Virus record (IMG/VR): IMGVR_UViG_3300033153_000778
Span: 1-39,153 of that record
Direction: 5' to 3' (one strand)
DNA: 39,153 nucleotides
From: a virus
Shown here: positions 22,584-33,127 of the stretch, piece after piece
How positions within the stretch are numbered: position 1 is the first letter of the stretch
Layout: every line of letters starts with the position of its first letter
Translations under genes and position numbers: made by a program
The notes under the pieces: generated by a model
Database searches by the model: none
Seen by the model: only the letters and a program-made list of their open reading frames with translations
Told to the model about the DNA's origin: nothing

Positions 22584-24295
22584 TAGGTATCACTCACTCT
22601 AGCTGGTGTAGTTGAACCTCCACCTGAACCAAGTACTGCTGTAGTTTCAGCGGGTACTGTGGGGCCACCACCTGCACTAGCACCGTATCTCCTACGAATT
22701 ACTAGGGTTCTATCTGCATCGTATACAGTAGTAAAGTCTAATGATGTACCTGCTGCATTAACCTCATCAATGTAAGATATAAAGACGTTAGCTGCTGCTG
22801 TTACAGGGTCTCCACTAAAATCAGTAGAGGTAATAGTAAAGGTACTACCAGTGTACGCACTGTAAGCTATCTTAGTATACTTACCTGAATCACGAAGTGT
22901 ACGTATCTGCACAGAAGCAGGGGTATCTATAGGAATAACAGAATCCATAACCAAAGAGGTTACAGTGGTATTAACTGTAGCGTTCTGCCCTAACTGAGCT
23001 ACATCCAGTAGACCACCAGACTCAGGGCCTACTAGTACGTAGTCCTCTGTAGCAATTAACCCATTGACTGTAAAGGTTACGTTGTTAGGTGGTTGGTTGA
23101 TAGTACCAGTAAGGTCCGTTACTTTATCAGATTGGCTTAAGTCATCAGCTCCTATACCTATACCAAAGGCACCAAGGATAGCAGTACCAGTAGAAGAACC
23201 AAGGAACGGTTGAGATATGGTTTGTGCTGTAACAGTTGCGTTAACATCTACTGTACCTGCACCGTTACCAGTTATAGTCTCTCCGTCACCGGGGAGGACA
23301 CCTGTAAGTAGTTGTATCCATATCTTAGTAGCTGCTGTAGTGCTATTAGTAGCAAGAAGCTGTGCTGTACCTGCTGTAGCACCTGCACCCCAAGATAAAT
23401 CTTCTGGTTCTACTAGTGTACCTGTAGGTGTATCAACATCAATCTCATGTGTGATGCCTCGGAAGATGTCAGCACTAAGGCCATACATAGTCTCTGATGT
23501 ACCCTCTCGTTGAATCCACTGTGCTCTCTCGTAAAAGTTATTCTTACTTTGTGCACCTAGTTCCCAATCAGAGTAGTAGTACTCATCAGTTAAGTTACCA
23601 TCAGCGTCAATGCCAACGTAACCCTCATTGTCATTAACAATATCAGTCCATGTAGCAACAGTACCTACTATTGTGTTGTTATTGTTATTAGCGTTAGCTG
23701 TTAAGGCTAGTACGTTATTACCTCTGTTAGTACCACCACCAATAGAAAACTCAGTGTAAGCTGTACCGAATACACGTTGAGTACCGATAAGTCTACGACC
23801 ATCAGTGTCAACACCACCTGTACGTACTTTAACTAAGAATCTATGTGTAGTAGATGAAGTTGAGTCTTCTACTGCTGCTATCATCTTAGCTTCATTCCAG
23901 AAATCATTGGTTATTCTAACACCATTCTGTATTACCTGAATAGAGGTGGAGTTACCGAACACCTGAATACCATCATAGATCTCATCACCACCTGCTTCAG
24001 TAATAGATGTATCATATATATGTTCCTGTGGGTCTTCTGCTGTAGCACTAGTCAATACATAACTATTAAGTAATGTAATGTTAGTATCAACACCCCCTCT
24101 TGCAGACGGCACGTTATCTATAATAGAGAGCTCATCATCCCCCGAGTCAACCTCTTGGTCGGCAAAATCTTGTAGCGCCCTGTGTAATTCTATACCAGTG
24201 ACGTATGAAGGAGAAGTCCCAGCATGTAAGTCACCTATATATTCTATTTCTTTAGAAGATCTTGTAATCTTCCAATCTGCTGCAACCCATGTCAT
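22583..24295 (-). CDS. Tail structural protein, 570 aa
   Basis: Begins MTWVAADWKITRSSKEIEYIGD, followed by a long beta-rich body with many Gly, Thr and Asn residues and an ANANNNNNTIVG stretch near 215. The partner pair of this protein and the beta-helix protein after it occurs in many tailed phages. Function is inferred from composition and place; no enzyme motif is visible. Confidence 0.7.
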   Translation of the reverse strand: MTWVAADWKITRSSKEIEYIGDLHAGTSPSYVTGIELHRALQDFADQEVDSGDDELSIIDNVPSARGGVDTNITLLNSYVLTSATAEDPQEHIYDTSITEAGGDEIYDGIQVFGNSTSIQVIQNGVRITNDFWNEAKMIAAVEDSTSSTTHRFLVKVRTGGVDTDGRRLIGTQRVFGTAYTEFSIGGGTNRGNNVLALTANANNNNNTIVGTVATWTDIVNDNEGYVGIDADGNLTDEYYYSDWELGAQSKNNFYERAQWIQREGTSETMYGLSADIFRGITHEIDVDTPTGTLVEPEDLSWGAGATAGTAQLLATNSTTAATKIWIQLLTGVLPGDGETITGNGAGTVDVNATVTAQTISQPFLGSSTGTAILGAFGIGIGADDLSQSDKVTDLTGTINQPPNNVTFTVNGLIATEDYVLVGPESGGLLDVAQLGQNATVNTTVTSLVMDSVIPIDTPASVQIRTLRDSGKYTKIAYSAYTGSTFTITSTDFSGDPVTAAANVFISYIDEVNAAGTSLDFTTVYDADRTLVIRRRYGASAGGGPTVPAETTAVLGSGGGSTTPARVSDT

Positions 24296-24313
24296 AGCTG
24301 TATCCTCTCTCGT

Positions 24314-24838
24314 TTAGTAAGTGTATGTTGCTCGGTCATCCCAAGTCTTTGTGAAATCTGTAGTACCATCGGCCCAACGTATATCAACATCTGGGTCGTT
24401 AGTTGAATCTATCCTCTTTATCCTCCAAGAAGGAGCACTGGTATTAGTACCTGCTTCTACTTCTCCTATGTATATATAAGGACTCTCATCATCTATTAGT
24501 TTATCGTACATAGGGTCTTCTGCCTCTATAATAGTTGTACCACCACCGGGGAAGTAGTTATTAGTTTTAGCTAGAGATTGCCTTAGACTATTCTCCATCT
24601 CCATGACTATCTTCTTAAACTTCTCGAACTCTTCCTTCTCCAGTAGTTTTTCTTTGTTAGCTAGTACCTCTTTAGTAACAGTAGTAGTAATACCAGCAGC
24701 TCCTTGAGCCCCCGTAGCACCACGTGGCCCTGTTACCCCTTGCTGTGGCATAGGTATACTACCTACCGCATCTTGTACAGCCTTGTGTACCCGTATAGTA
24801 TCGTATTGTTCCTTAGATATAGGAGTTAACTTAAGCAT
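24314..24838 (-). CDS. Small fibre protein with collagen-like repeat
   Basis: Residues 34-49 are five Gly-X-Y triplets (GVTGPRGATGAQGAAG), then a coiled-coil helix (about 60-90) and a beta-rich end. The triple-helix plus coiled coil predicts a trimer, as in fibres or fibre connectors. It overlaps the lysozyme gene by eight bases. Confidence 0.75.
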   Translation of the reverse strand: MLKLTPISKEQYDTIRVHKAVQDAVGSIPMPQQGVTGPRGATGAQGAAGITTTVTKEVLANKEKLLEKEEFEKFKKIVMEMENSLRQSLAKTNNYFPGGGTTIIEAEDPMYDKLIDDESPYIYIGEVEAGTNTSAPSWRIKRIDSTNDPDVDIRWADGTTDFTKTWDDRATYTY

Positions 24839-25922
24839 CTAGTATCTCTGAGCTCTTCATAGCTACTACACTACCGTCCTCTCTCTGGAAGTAGGAGATA
24901 TCTGAGAGCTGCTCAGTTATAACCTTATCTGTCTCATCTACCCTAGTAATCGCCTTAGCAATCCCAGCATCCCTCTTCTCTTCGGACTCTCTTCTTCGTT
25001 GGTCTTGTTCTTCTTGTTGCTCTCTGATGAGGGAGTCTTCTGCTTCGGTTCGTTTGTCTCTTTCCAGTGTTTCTTGTAGTTCTCTATCTCGTCCATCAGC
25101 CTCTTGCTCCATAGATTCAATGTACTTATCATCTAAAGATAGAACCCTCCCCTTCTCTGTCTCACGTTCCTGCTCTTTCTGCATAGCATAAGCTAGAAGC
25201 TTAACACGAGTTTGTTTACCAAACCTATCCCAGTCAGGGAGTATACTCTTTAGGTTACGAATCTGAGCCTCAGCTTTAAGGCTCGCTACTTGTTCCTTGG
25301 TAGGGGTGGCAGTGTCTTTGTCCTTCTTAAAGCTAGCCCTTTTTGCCTGCATCTTATGAAGACGTGGCCTCCACAGTTCTTGAAACGGTTTAACCCTGCC
25401 TAATCTTTTCCCACCAAATGTCCTACTTGTCTGTGCTAGTACCTGCTCTACATTATTATTCTTTATAGCCTTAGCTAACTTAGGCCAATTGAAGTCACCA
25501 ACCTTAACCTTGGTGCCGTCCCTTTTAGTGTAAGCATCCTTAGCTTCTAATGTACCTACATTAAATGTTATCTCCGTAAGTATATTTTTATAAGTAGGGT
25601 CTAAGTCGTCCCACTTAACACTGGGTATAGGGTCGTGCTTTATCCACTCCTTCATAGCTTTCTTTCTATGAATTATTAAGTCCTGTATTAATAGGTCATG
25701 TGCTTGCTTCTCAGTAATACCCCTAGTTATATCTACGTCAACACCGTTTATCTTAATGACCTTCTGCCCACCTAAGATGGCATGACCGTATGCTACTGTC
25801 GGATGGTTCTCTCCTTTTAGTATATAAGGGTACCACTTACCACCAGCTAGTCCTTCCTCTACCCCATTTTCTTCTTCCTTCAGGGTATCAATAAACTCTT
25901 TGTCTTGTGTAAACCTCATCAT
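24831..25922 (-). CDS. Virion-associated lysozyme (GH24-like) with coiled-coil tail
   Basis: The first 180 residues resemble T4-type lysozyme: an EEENG segment with the catalytic Glu, PTVAYGH, ITEKQAHDLLIQDL and TEITFNVG. The Asp of T4 lysozyme is not obvious; the KGENHPT region differs, as in other virion-borne variants. The rest (about 185-363) is a long charged coiled coil. It follows the internal virion proteins, so it probably opens the peptidoglycan during DNA entry. Confidence 0.78.
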   Translation of the reverse strand: MMRFTQDKEFIDTLKEEENGVEEGLAGGKWYPYILKGENHPTVAYGHAILGGQKVIKINGVDVDITRGITEKQAHDLLIQDLIIHRKKAMKEWIKHDPIPSVKWDDLDPTYKNILTEITFNVGTLEAKDAYTKRDGTKVKVGDFNWPKLAKAIKNNNVEQVLAQTSRTFGGKRLGRVKPFQELWRPRLHKMQAKRASFKKDKDTATPTKEQVASLKAEAQIRNLKSILPDWDRFGKQTRVKLLAYAMQKEQERETEKGRVLSLDDKYIESMEQEADGRDRELQETLERDKRTEAEDSLIREQQEEQDQRRRESEEKRDAGIAKAITRVDETDKVITEQLSDISYFQREDGSVVAMKSSEILDA

Positions 25923-27619
25923 TAACCTGATGCCTTATCAATTGCTAACTTAGCTGCCTTGATGAACTCTTCTTCTTTTTCTAAGTCCTCCGGTGCTATA
26001 GATCCTTGGAAGTAAGCAGCATTCTCTACTTTCCATGCCTCTAGTACCTCTTCATACTTCTTACCTTCCATATTAGCTACAGACTCTATGTATAGGTTTA
26101 ACCTCTGTGCGTATTTAGGGTCACTAGGGTACTGTATGTGCCCGCTTGATGTATCTAAGAAGGGTAAGGCGTTATTCTTTATATATATATCTTTACCAGC
26201 AAGTATTAAAGAGGAGTCTACATCCTGTAGCTGTATCATAAAGTTATCTTTAGCTCTACTCAGAGCAGGGTTCTTAGCTAACACTACCCCCTGCTTACTA
26301 GCACCTACCATAAGAAATGCATCCCATGTCTTAGGGCTGTACATAGTAGGGTTCTGTATTGTACTCTCTTGTACCCCTAGTATAACATTGATCTCATTGA
26401 ACCCATTTACTGCGTCCTGTGGTGTGTACTTCTCTCCTTGTGACGATAGTATATCACTGAATACACCTGTGACTAAGCCAGCGTACTCATTGAGAGCCCT
26501 GTTGTTCACAGCGAACCCTTCGAACCCTGCGTTACTGGGGTTATCTCTTGTTGCGAACAGTAATCCTTGTGATACTAGCTCAGCTATGTCTACCTTACCC
26601 TTCGATTGAGATAACATCTTAAGTAGTACAGGGTAGTTACCTAACTCTGATAGTTTCTGCAGTTGTAGTAGGTTATCTTGGTCTTTAACAGAGCCATACC
26701 TATTAAATACTGCAGTGGATTTACTCAGGTTAGTCTGGTAATCATACATATCCTTGAGTGTAGGGTCTTTTATAAGAGCTAAGAGTGCCTCTTTCTTCTG
26801 TGTTAACCCTAGTAACGAACGGTCAAGCTCATCCTTAGATAAGTCAGAGAAACCAGCGTTATCATATATACCTTTTATAGCTTCATTGTAGGTTTGATTA
26901 ATAAAAGATGACGCTTCAGTCTTCTGCTCTGGTGTGTACGACTGGAATAACTCAGTACTAGGGGTTAACTCCGCATCCCATAGTTTACCTAGTGTACCAG
27001 ACATAAAACTACCCATACTGTTAGCTAGTCTAAGGGAGGTATCTTTATTAGTAAGCCCTAGTTCTTTAATCATCTCATTAGCACGGGTTTGCTCTGCTAT
27101 CTGGTTCTTCTCAAAGTTAATTTGCTGCAACTCTGCTACCTGTGCTACCAGTGGTAGAGTGGGGTCTATATTATTCTCCTCTACTTGCTGCTTAAAGTCA
27201 TCTATCTGTTTCTCTTGACGACTACGTTGGTGTAGGTATGATTCTTTCTCTATCTGTACACTAGCAGAACCCGGGCCAGCATCGTTTAATATCTTAGAGA
27301 TATCATCTGCGTACATAGGGTTAGCCTTCTGGTACGTCAGAGCTAAGTTCTCTAAGTGAGTAGCGGTTTGTGTAGGTGTAGTGCTTGATTGCCTAGCTGC
27401 TTCCTTTACCTTAGATATGTCATCCCTAAGTTGAACTAGGGTGTTAGCCTTCACCTTGGCCCTCTCGATTTGAGCAGCTTGTTGCTCTGTATCCTTGTGA
27501 ATTTGAAATGCAGTCACACCTGCGTTAGCTAACTGTGCTAGCCCTGCTGTAGTATTAATTATATTAGGTGCAATAGCCCTAGGGTTACTAGTTCTACCTT
27601 GTAGTCTTGGGCCCGGCAT
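25922..27619 (-). CDS. Internal virion protein, T7 gp15-like by position
   Basis: A 565-residue, mostly helical protein with an alanine- and glutamine-rich N-terminal coiled coil (about 25-130). I see no enzymatic motif. It sits directly after the giant 1553-residue protein and before the lysozyme. In T7 the gp14-gp15-gp16 set forms the ejection tube; here the two large genes are in the reverse order. Confidence 0.7.
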   Translation of the reverse strand: MPGPRLQGRTSNPRAIAPNIINTTAGLAQLANAGVTAFQIHKDTEQQAAQIERAKVKANTLVQLRDDISKVKEAARQSSTTPTQTATHLENLALTYQKANPMYADDISKILNDAGPGSASVQIEKESYLHQRSRQEKQIDDFKQQVEENNIDPTLPLVAQVAELQQINFEKNQIAEQTRANEMIKELGLTNKDTSLRLANSMGSFMSGTLGKLWDAELTPSTELFQSYTPEQKTEASSFINQTYNEAIKGIYDNAGFSDLSKDELDRSLLGLTQKKEALLALIKDPTLKDMYDYQTNLSKSTAVFNRYGSVKDQDNLLQLQKLSELGNYPVLLKMLSQSKGKVDIAELVSQGLLFATRDNPSNAGFEGFAVNNRALNEYAGLVTGVFSDILSSQGEKYTPQDAVNGFNEINVILGVQESTIQNPTMYSPKTWDAFLMVGASKQGVVLAKNPALSRAKDNFMIQLQDVDSSLILAGKDIYIKNNALPFLDTSSGHIQYPSDPKYAQRLNLYIESVANMEGKKYEEVLEAWKVENAAYFQGSIAPEDLEKEEEFIKAAKLAIDKASG

Positions 27620-30600
27620 TATTTATCTCCCTCAAGTTTTTCTATAGTTTGTTCAGGTTCTTGTACAAACAACTCATCAAGAATCTGCTCATAAGCTGGT
27701 AGCTCTTCATCGTTTGCCAAGGATCTCACAGTACGTGATACATTTACCACATCCATCTCAATTGCAGCTCTCTTCATAAGTTCCTGAAGTAGATCACTGC
27801 TACCCTCTCGTACTTCTAGTTTATCTAGGTACATCTCAGCGACCAGTGCCCTGACTCTACCTCGACTCTCATTCTTAATAGAGTATAACCAAGATGTTAT
27901 ATCTTTAGCTCTAGAGACTATATCTTCTAATGAATCATCATCTTTACGTGCATCATATAGATGGAACAAGGCTCCTACGATACGCTTGGCAGTCTCCTTT
28001 TCATGCATTACTTGTAAGGATAGGTTATGCTTAGCTTCATAGTAAACTGATTCCTTGTATGAACCTAGTCCTAAGCTAGCCTTAGCCCACGCCTCTATTA
28101 ACGTAGCCTTAACAGTTTCATCCCCATGCTTATCTATGAAGGCACGGACATCTGCTGCTATCATACCTTTATGGTAGTTATTAAGGCCAGAGGACATACC
28201 CCTACCCATTACCTTTAAGGATTCCAGCAACACTTCTTCTACTATATCATCCTCACCCATCTCACCAAACATATCCATCACATCATTGACCGCTACGGAA
28301 GTACGTCTAATAGCTGCTGCACTAGCACCAAACATAGACTCAATACCCGACTTGTCAGCGAAGATCATATCAAAGATAGACCCTACTGCAAACGTAGCGC
28401 CACCAAAAGGGGCGAAGGATGAAAAGTTAATGTAAGTACCTTTATAATCTTTCTTATCTAATCCGTACAACTCTCCAGCAGACTCTAAACCTTTATTAAT
28501 AAGTAGTGTAGCACCACCCTCTGTGATAATTCTGTGGATATCAGGATTTATCTCTGACTCTGTTAGCTCTGTGTATTTATCAGCTATACCATTAACAACA
28601 CTAGATACACCCCACGCACTAGCTCCAAACATAAGCGTCTGTGTTGTAGCAATAGAAGCCCGTTGTCCCTTAGAGAGAGAAGGGTTCTGCCCTAGTATAG
28701 CAGCTAATGCTTTATGTTGGAACGATAGGAACTGTGTAGCATTCTTAAGTAGACCACGTTGATACCCAAAGGCACCACTCTCTGTCATAGAGAACGTCAT
28801 CTGTCTCGTAGTTTGCCCTAGCTCTAGTGGAGATACTGTCTTACCAGCCCTCTTGTTTAAATGTTTAAGTACCATGTAAGTAGAAGCTAGGTTACCCACC
28901 TCACCAGCGTTAAAGCCAAACTTCCTCGCCATACGTGGTGCCCATAAGGCTACGTTAGCTGCATGAGCACCTGTCTGTCCAGCTAGTGACCTACCTATAG
29001 GGTTAATAGGTTCAGGCATTAGACCTGTAGTGAACTGGTGGCTGTCAACAGACTGACTGAGCCCTGTATCTAACCACTCATCTACTTCCTTACCAAATTC
29101 TTTTAATGACAAGCCTCGTGCCTTAGCAAAAGCAGGGGCTAGCTTACTCCATAGAGAAGCATTGTGTCTGATGGACGAGCCTGCTATCATAGAGCTTGCA
29201 TCTATTAAATGCTTACCTGATCCCATATATAATGGAGCTAGTGGTGCAAGCATAAGATGCTGTGACATCTGTAGTGGTAACTGTCTGAAAGGGTTAGTAG
29301 CTAAGAATGAGAAGAATGCATACGACTTAGCTGCATCCATTGGATCTTTCTTACCTAGTATATCTGCTGTCTTATGTGCTGCAGTCCCACCAGTCTTACC
29401 ATCTATGTATACTGCTAACCTAGTCAGTGCCCCTCTCCATCCCGCTGTAACAGGATCTTCATACCTACCCATTCTATTCACGTAGTCCCATGCAGCTACT
29501 GCATTGTTATACAGTGGAAGTAGGTCAGGTCTTTTGGGTACTAGGATTCCTTTGCTAGTAAGAGGGAAACTAAATATCCCATCGTTATTCTTAGCTAGGA
29601 GGTCTAGTCCATATCTATCAGCGAACTGCTTACCGAAGAAATCAACGAAACCTTTTTCCATTTTCTCTACTACTGGTATCTTAGATAGGTGACTAGCTGC
29701 CTTGTGTACACTAGATTGCATAGCTTCAAAGGTAGGTAGTATATTAGATAAACCACCGCCATCTTTCTCTAGTAGAGCACCACGCTTACCCTTATGTAGT
29801 AACCCATTAGCCATAGCTAGTTCAAAGGCAGACTCACCGTCATTCAGATCCTTGATCACCTCCCTACCAAACCTAACGTTCATTGTTGCCCCATCAGCTA
29901 TCATAGATGGAGATAAGAACTCCTCTTTTAAACTAGTGAGGAGAGAGTTCGCTTCATTAATAGAGTTAGCTGCGCCTTTAACATGGGTACGCCCTTTAAG
30001 TGTAGCACCCCCATCGATCTTAAGCATCTCGGATAACTCTATATAGTACTTATCTTCATGGCGCGTGAATACATACCCATCTATATAGGGTAGTGGGTCA
30101 TCTGGTATACTTTTAACTTGCTTCAGTCCGTTAGGTGGTACATACATATAGTTGAAACCTTCTCCACCTACACGTTCTTCAGACCTTAGTTTAAATATTT
30201 GTCCTATCCTATTTTCTACACTAGTTTTAATCTCTGCAGTTAGGGCTGTGGGTCTACCTGTTGTAATGTCTAGTACTGTACGCACACTACTGAGGTCTGT
30301 ACTAGCCTCTAGTAATTTACCGTATGTAATAACACCATCCAACTCATGTAGTGCATCGAACGCACCATCTAACAGTCCTTGCTTCACACGCCTGTTCATA
30401 GTAAGGTAAGTAAGATCGGACTTAGTTACCATACCTAGGTATGCTTTATATGACGCAGGTGTCACAGGTTTAATACTATCAGTACCAGCTATTGCATCTT
30501 CCCATCGGATGACACCGGGCACACCATCTCCCCTATCTATCGCACCCTTAGCCATTAGTGTGACTGCACCTAGTCTATCTTGTTGACTCAGACCTTTGAA

Positions 30601-32280
30601 GGATCTATCTATATTATTAATCTGACTCAGTACTGAGGCCTCGAAATCATTCAGTGCTCCTAGTTTAAGAGAATCCTTAGGTGCAAACAGTCCATTCACG
30701 TCAGTGAAGTACTTGCTTAGCCTAGGGTCTACCACTGATGTAACCGAGGGGGTTATAGCAGCAAAGTCTACATAAGGAGTCTCAGTAGGCAGGTGCTCTA
30801 CTGTTTCTGTCTGGTAAAAGTACTCACCCTTATCGGTAGAGGATATACTATCTTGCTTCACCTTAACTATCTTACCTGAGGGTGCTCGCTTCCATAAACT
30901 AACACCCTCATGTCTACGCCTCTTAGCAGCACTTAGTGCACCGTGTACCGTAGTATACCCACGTGCTGCAGTAGCACCTATAGTAGTAATAACATTGTAC
31001 TTACCACCACCCAGTGCAGTAGCACCACTCTTATTAACATGTATTCTTCCACCAGCATTACGTTCTACTATATCTTTAATAAGTCTAGCAGTAGTAGGGT
31101 TATCTGTTTGGTACCTACCTAATATATTAGTAGCCTTAGTACCCATCTCAGCAGCAGCATCTATAACATCTACTGGTGCACCCTCAAGTACTTTAGCTCC
31201 CGTACCTTTTCCCGGGAAGTGTGTGTCCATGAGCATGTGAGGGACTGATTGACCAAAGGCTTCAGTAGCCTCAGATGTATCTCTTAGTATGTTAACGGCA
31301 GCTAGCTCTCTAGCTAACACAGGATTAGTCCTATTAGCTACACCTAATGTAGAGGTAATACCATTCAATCCTAGCTTAGCCCACCCAGCTAATGTGATTA
31401 CATCAAGGGGTACTATTATATTTTCTATTAGTCTGTCCCAATCGAAGTCATCTTCAGTAGATACTGTATCAAGCATAGCCTCTACAGTAACCATGGCCTC
31501 GAATCCATTGTGATCCTTGACCCAACCTTCTTGTTCTTTAAGGAACGACACCATCTTCTGTGCCCACTTTACTTTCTCTTTAGAACCAAGAGACCTGAAG
31601 GTATCTTTAAGTGTATGGTATTGCTCACCTGTCCATACTTCATCCCACATAGAGGGCTCTTCCCCCATCATGTGTGTGTACAAACCTGTTATCTTATTCG
31701 CATGACTCCTAGGTATACTAAGGTCAAGCACATCAAACCAGAAGTCAGTAGAGGGGGAATCAAAGGACACCTCCTTCAAGTTAATGACCTCAGGTTTCAT
31801 AAATTCTATTTCAGCGTTAGCCTCGTGCATCTCTTGTAGCTCAAGTGCTCGTACTGCTTGTTGCTGGGCATAAGCTGGTGCCCCTCCTGCATCATAAGTA
31901 TTCACAGTAGCATTAGCATAGGATTGGTACAAGGGTGTCTTGTTCCTTTGTATCTGTAGCTCCCGTACTCCCTGTAAGAAGTCCTCTTTAGCATTAGTAG
32001 GTACAGCAGGGTCAATGAGTACATCAGTAGCAGCTTCTCGGTCTAGAGTTTCCTCTTCGATCTTTGTGAATTCAGAGATATCCTTTACATCCTGAGAGGC
32101 ACCAGTCATAAGTAAGTCTTGGCGTATATTAAAGTATGCCTCTTCAGCACCATCACCTATAACGAAGGCAGCCTGTGCAGCAGTAGTAGATGCAGCGTGT
32201 GAAGGGATACCTTGTATCTCCTCCTCTTGCTCTGCAAATACGTTTAACTCTGGATCAGTACTGTATATATTATCTTCCAT
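27619..32280 (-). CDS. Giant internal virion (ejection) protein, 1553 aa
   Basis: The largest gene of the window, 4.66 kb. It is helix-rich, with an acidic N-terminus and hydrophobic segments around residues 990-1030 (FFSFLATNPFRQLPLQMSQHL region) and near 1230-1260 that could insert into membranes. Size (T7 gp16 is 1318) and place between a gp14-like and a gp15-like protein argue for the ejectosome. I see no transglycosylase motif in its N-terminus; the muralytic role lies in a separate gene. Confidence 0.78.
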   Translation of the reverse strand: MEDNIYSTDPELNVFAEQEEEIQGIPSHAASTTAAQAAFVIGDGAEEAYFNIRQDLLMTGASQDVKDISEFTKIEEETLDREAATDVLIDPAVPTNAKEDFLQGVRELQIQRNKTPLYQSYANATVNTYDAGGAPAYAQQQAVRALELQEMHEANAEIEFMKPEVINLKEVSFDSPSTDFWFDVLDLSIPRSHANKITGLYTHMMGEEPSMWDEVWTGEQYHTLKDTFRSLGSKEKVKWAQKMVSFLKEQEGWVKDHNGFEAMVTVEAMLDTVSTEDDFDWDRLIENIIVPLDVITLAGWAKLGLNGITSTLGVANRTNPVLARELAAVNILRDTSEATEAFGQSVPHMLMDTHFPGKGTGAKVLEGAPVDVIDAAAEMGTKATNILGRYQTDNPTTARLIKDIVERNAGGRIHVNKSGATALGGGKYNVITTIGATAARGYTTVHGALSAAKRRRHEGVSLWKRAPSGKIVKVKQDSISSTDKGEYFYQTETVEHLPTETPYVDFAAITPSVTSVVDPRLSKYFTDVNGLFAPKDSLKLGALNDFEASVLSQINNIDRSFKGLSQQDRLGAVTLMAKGAIDRGDGVPGVIRWEDAIAGTDSIKPVTPASYKAYLGMVTKSDLTYLTMNRRVKQGLLDGAFDALHELDGVITYGKLLEASTDLSSVRTVLDITTGRPTALTAEIKTSVENRIGQIFKLRSEERVGGEGFNYMYVPPNGLKQVKSIPDDPLPYIDGYVFTRHEDKYYIELSEMLKIDGGATLKGRTHVKGAANSINEANSLLTSLKEEFLSPSMIADGATMNVRFGREVIKDLNDGESAFELAMANGLLHKGKRGALLEKDGGGLSNILPTFEAMQSSVHKAASHLSKIPVVEKMEKGFVDFFGKQFADRYGLDLLAKNNDGIFSFPLTSKGILVPKRPDLLPLYNNAVAAWDYVNRMGRYEDPVTAGWRGALTRLAVYIDGKTGGTAAHKTADILGKKDPMDAAKSYAFFSFLATNPFRQLPLQMSQHLMLAPLAPLYMGSGKHLIDASSMIAGSSIRHNASLWSKLAPAFAKARGLSLKEFGKEVDEWLDTGLSQSVDSHQFTTGLMPEPINPIGRSLAGQTGAHAANVALWAPRMARKFGFNAGEVGNLASTYMVLKHLNKRAGKTVSPLELGQTTRQMTFSMTESGAFGYQRGLLKNATQFLSFQHKALAAILGQNPSLSKGQRASIATTQTLMFGASAWGVSSVVNGIADKYTELTESEINPDIHRIITEGGATLLINKGLESAGELYGLDKKDYKGTYINFSSFAPFGGATFAVGSIFDMIFADKSGIESMFGASAAAIRRTSVAVNDVMDMFGEMGEDDIVEEVLLESLKVMGRGMSSGLNNYHKGMIAADVRAFIDKHGDETVKATLIEAWAKASLGLGSYKESVYYEAKHNLSLQVMHEKETAKRIVGALFHLYDARKDDDSLEDIVSRAKDITSWLYSIKNESRGRVRALVAEMYLDKLEVREGSSDLLQELMKRAAIEMDVVNVSRTVRSLANDEELPAYEQILDELFVQEPEQTIEKLEGDK

Positions 32281-32714
32281 TATTCTACCTTAGCTTTAGG
32301 AGTTGCGAACACTGCTGCTGCACTCAAGGCAACAGAAGCTATAGCAGAGAATGTCTGTGCTTGTGATTGATCATTTGCCGCTGCTTGTAGGTAACTCTCT
32401 TGTCGCTGAGAGAATGCTAATAGCTGCTGGTTGAAAGTAATATTACTACCTAACTGAGACATCAAGGAACCTGACGCACCAAGCTGTCCACTGCCACCTA
32501 AGGCACCTGTCTGTGCACTTACGTTAGTAACTTGTCCTATTAGTTGCCTTGCATCCTCTATACTCTCGATGTTAGCTTTCCTAGACTCTATAGCTCTACG
32601 TCTACCCTCTACTTTCCTAGCTTTATCCTGTGCTTTCCTAGCTTTCCTAGATTGTACTGTACTAGCTACAGTAGAGGTCACGGCTATAGCTACAGCTACG
32701 TAAGCCATTGTCAT
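32280..32714 (-). CDS. Internal virion protein, T7 gp14-like
   Basis: A 144-residue protein with a hydrophobic N-terminus (AYVAVAIAVTSTVAS), a basic helix (RKARKAQDKARKVEGRRRA), a glutamine-rich centre and a hydrophobic alanine-rich C-terminal segment (SAIASVALSAAAVFA). That layout is typical of gp14-type ejection proteins, which form the outer-membrane part of the channel. Synteny agrees. Confidence 0.75.
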   Translation of the reverse strand: MTMAYVAVAIAVTSTVASTVQSRKARKAQDKARKVEGRRRAIESRKANIESIEDARQLIGQVTNVSAQTGALGGSGQLGASGSLMSQLGSNITFNQQLLAFSQRQESYLQAAANDQSQAQTFSAIASVALSAAAVFATPKAKVE

Positions 32715-33127
32715 TATTGATACTCCTCACTAGAAACTTCATTAACGATAGCCTCTACGTCTACCTCATCTGTAACATGGAAGGTTAACCATAAGGTCTC
32801 CTCATGTACAGCGATAGCTCTCTTGGTGTTAGGCTCAGTGATAAAGAAGTAAGGGCCTTGTACCCTCTCTTTAGTACCATCTGGTTTAGATATAGTAACA
32901 TCTCCACTTACTATAACGCTAATGTGTTGTGTTTTATGAACCCTACTTGTTAGTACTGTATCCTTAGGTAGGGTAATAACCCTCATGTAAGCCCCCTCAG
33001 CGAAGATGTGCTGTAGTGGTAGCTCAACCTGTGGCATCTGCTTCAGCTCATCTTCTAAGGCTTTTATATTCTCCTTATCGGGTATAGCTAACCCTTGATA
33101 GAACTTCTCTGCTAGCTCAGTACTCAT
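32714..33127 (-). CDS. Cupin-fold protein in the tail cluster
   Basis: The 137-residue product shows a cupin barrel: RVITLPKDTVLTSRVHKTQHISVIVSGDVTI holds a His pair, and GPYFFITEPNTKR and ALWLTFHV-like strands follow. Cupins bind small ligands or metals; some are structural. It occupies the T7 gene 13 position between nozzle and gp14. A virion assembly role is possible. Confidence 0.7.
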   Translation of the reverse strand: MSTELAEKFYQGLAIPDKENIKALEDELKQMPQVELPLQHIFAEGAYMRVITLPKDTVLTSRVHKTQHISVIVSGDVTISKPDGTKERVQGPYFFITEPNTKRAIAVHEETLWLTFHVTDEVDVEAIVNEVSSEEYQ

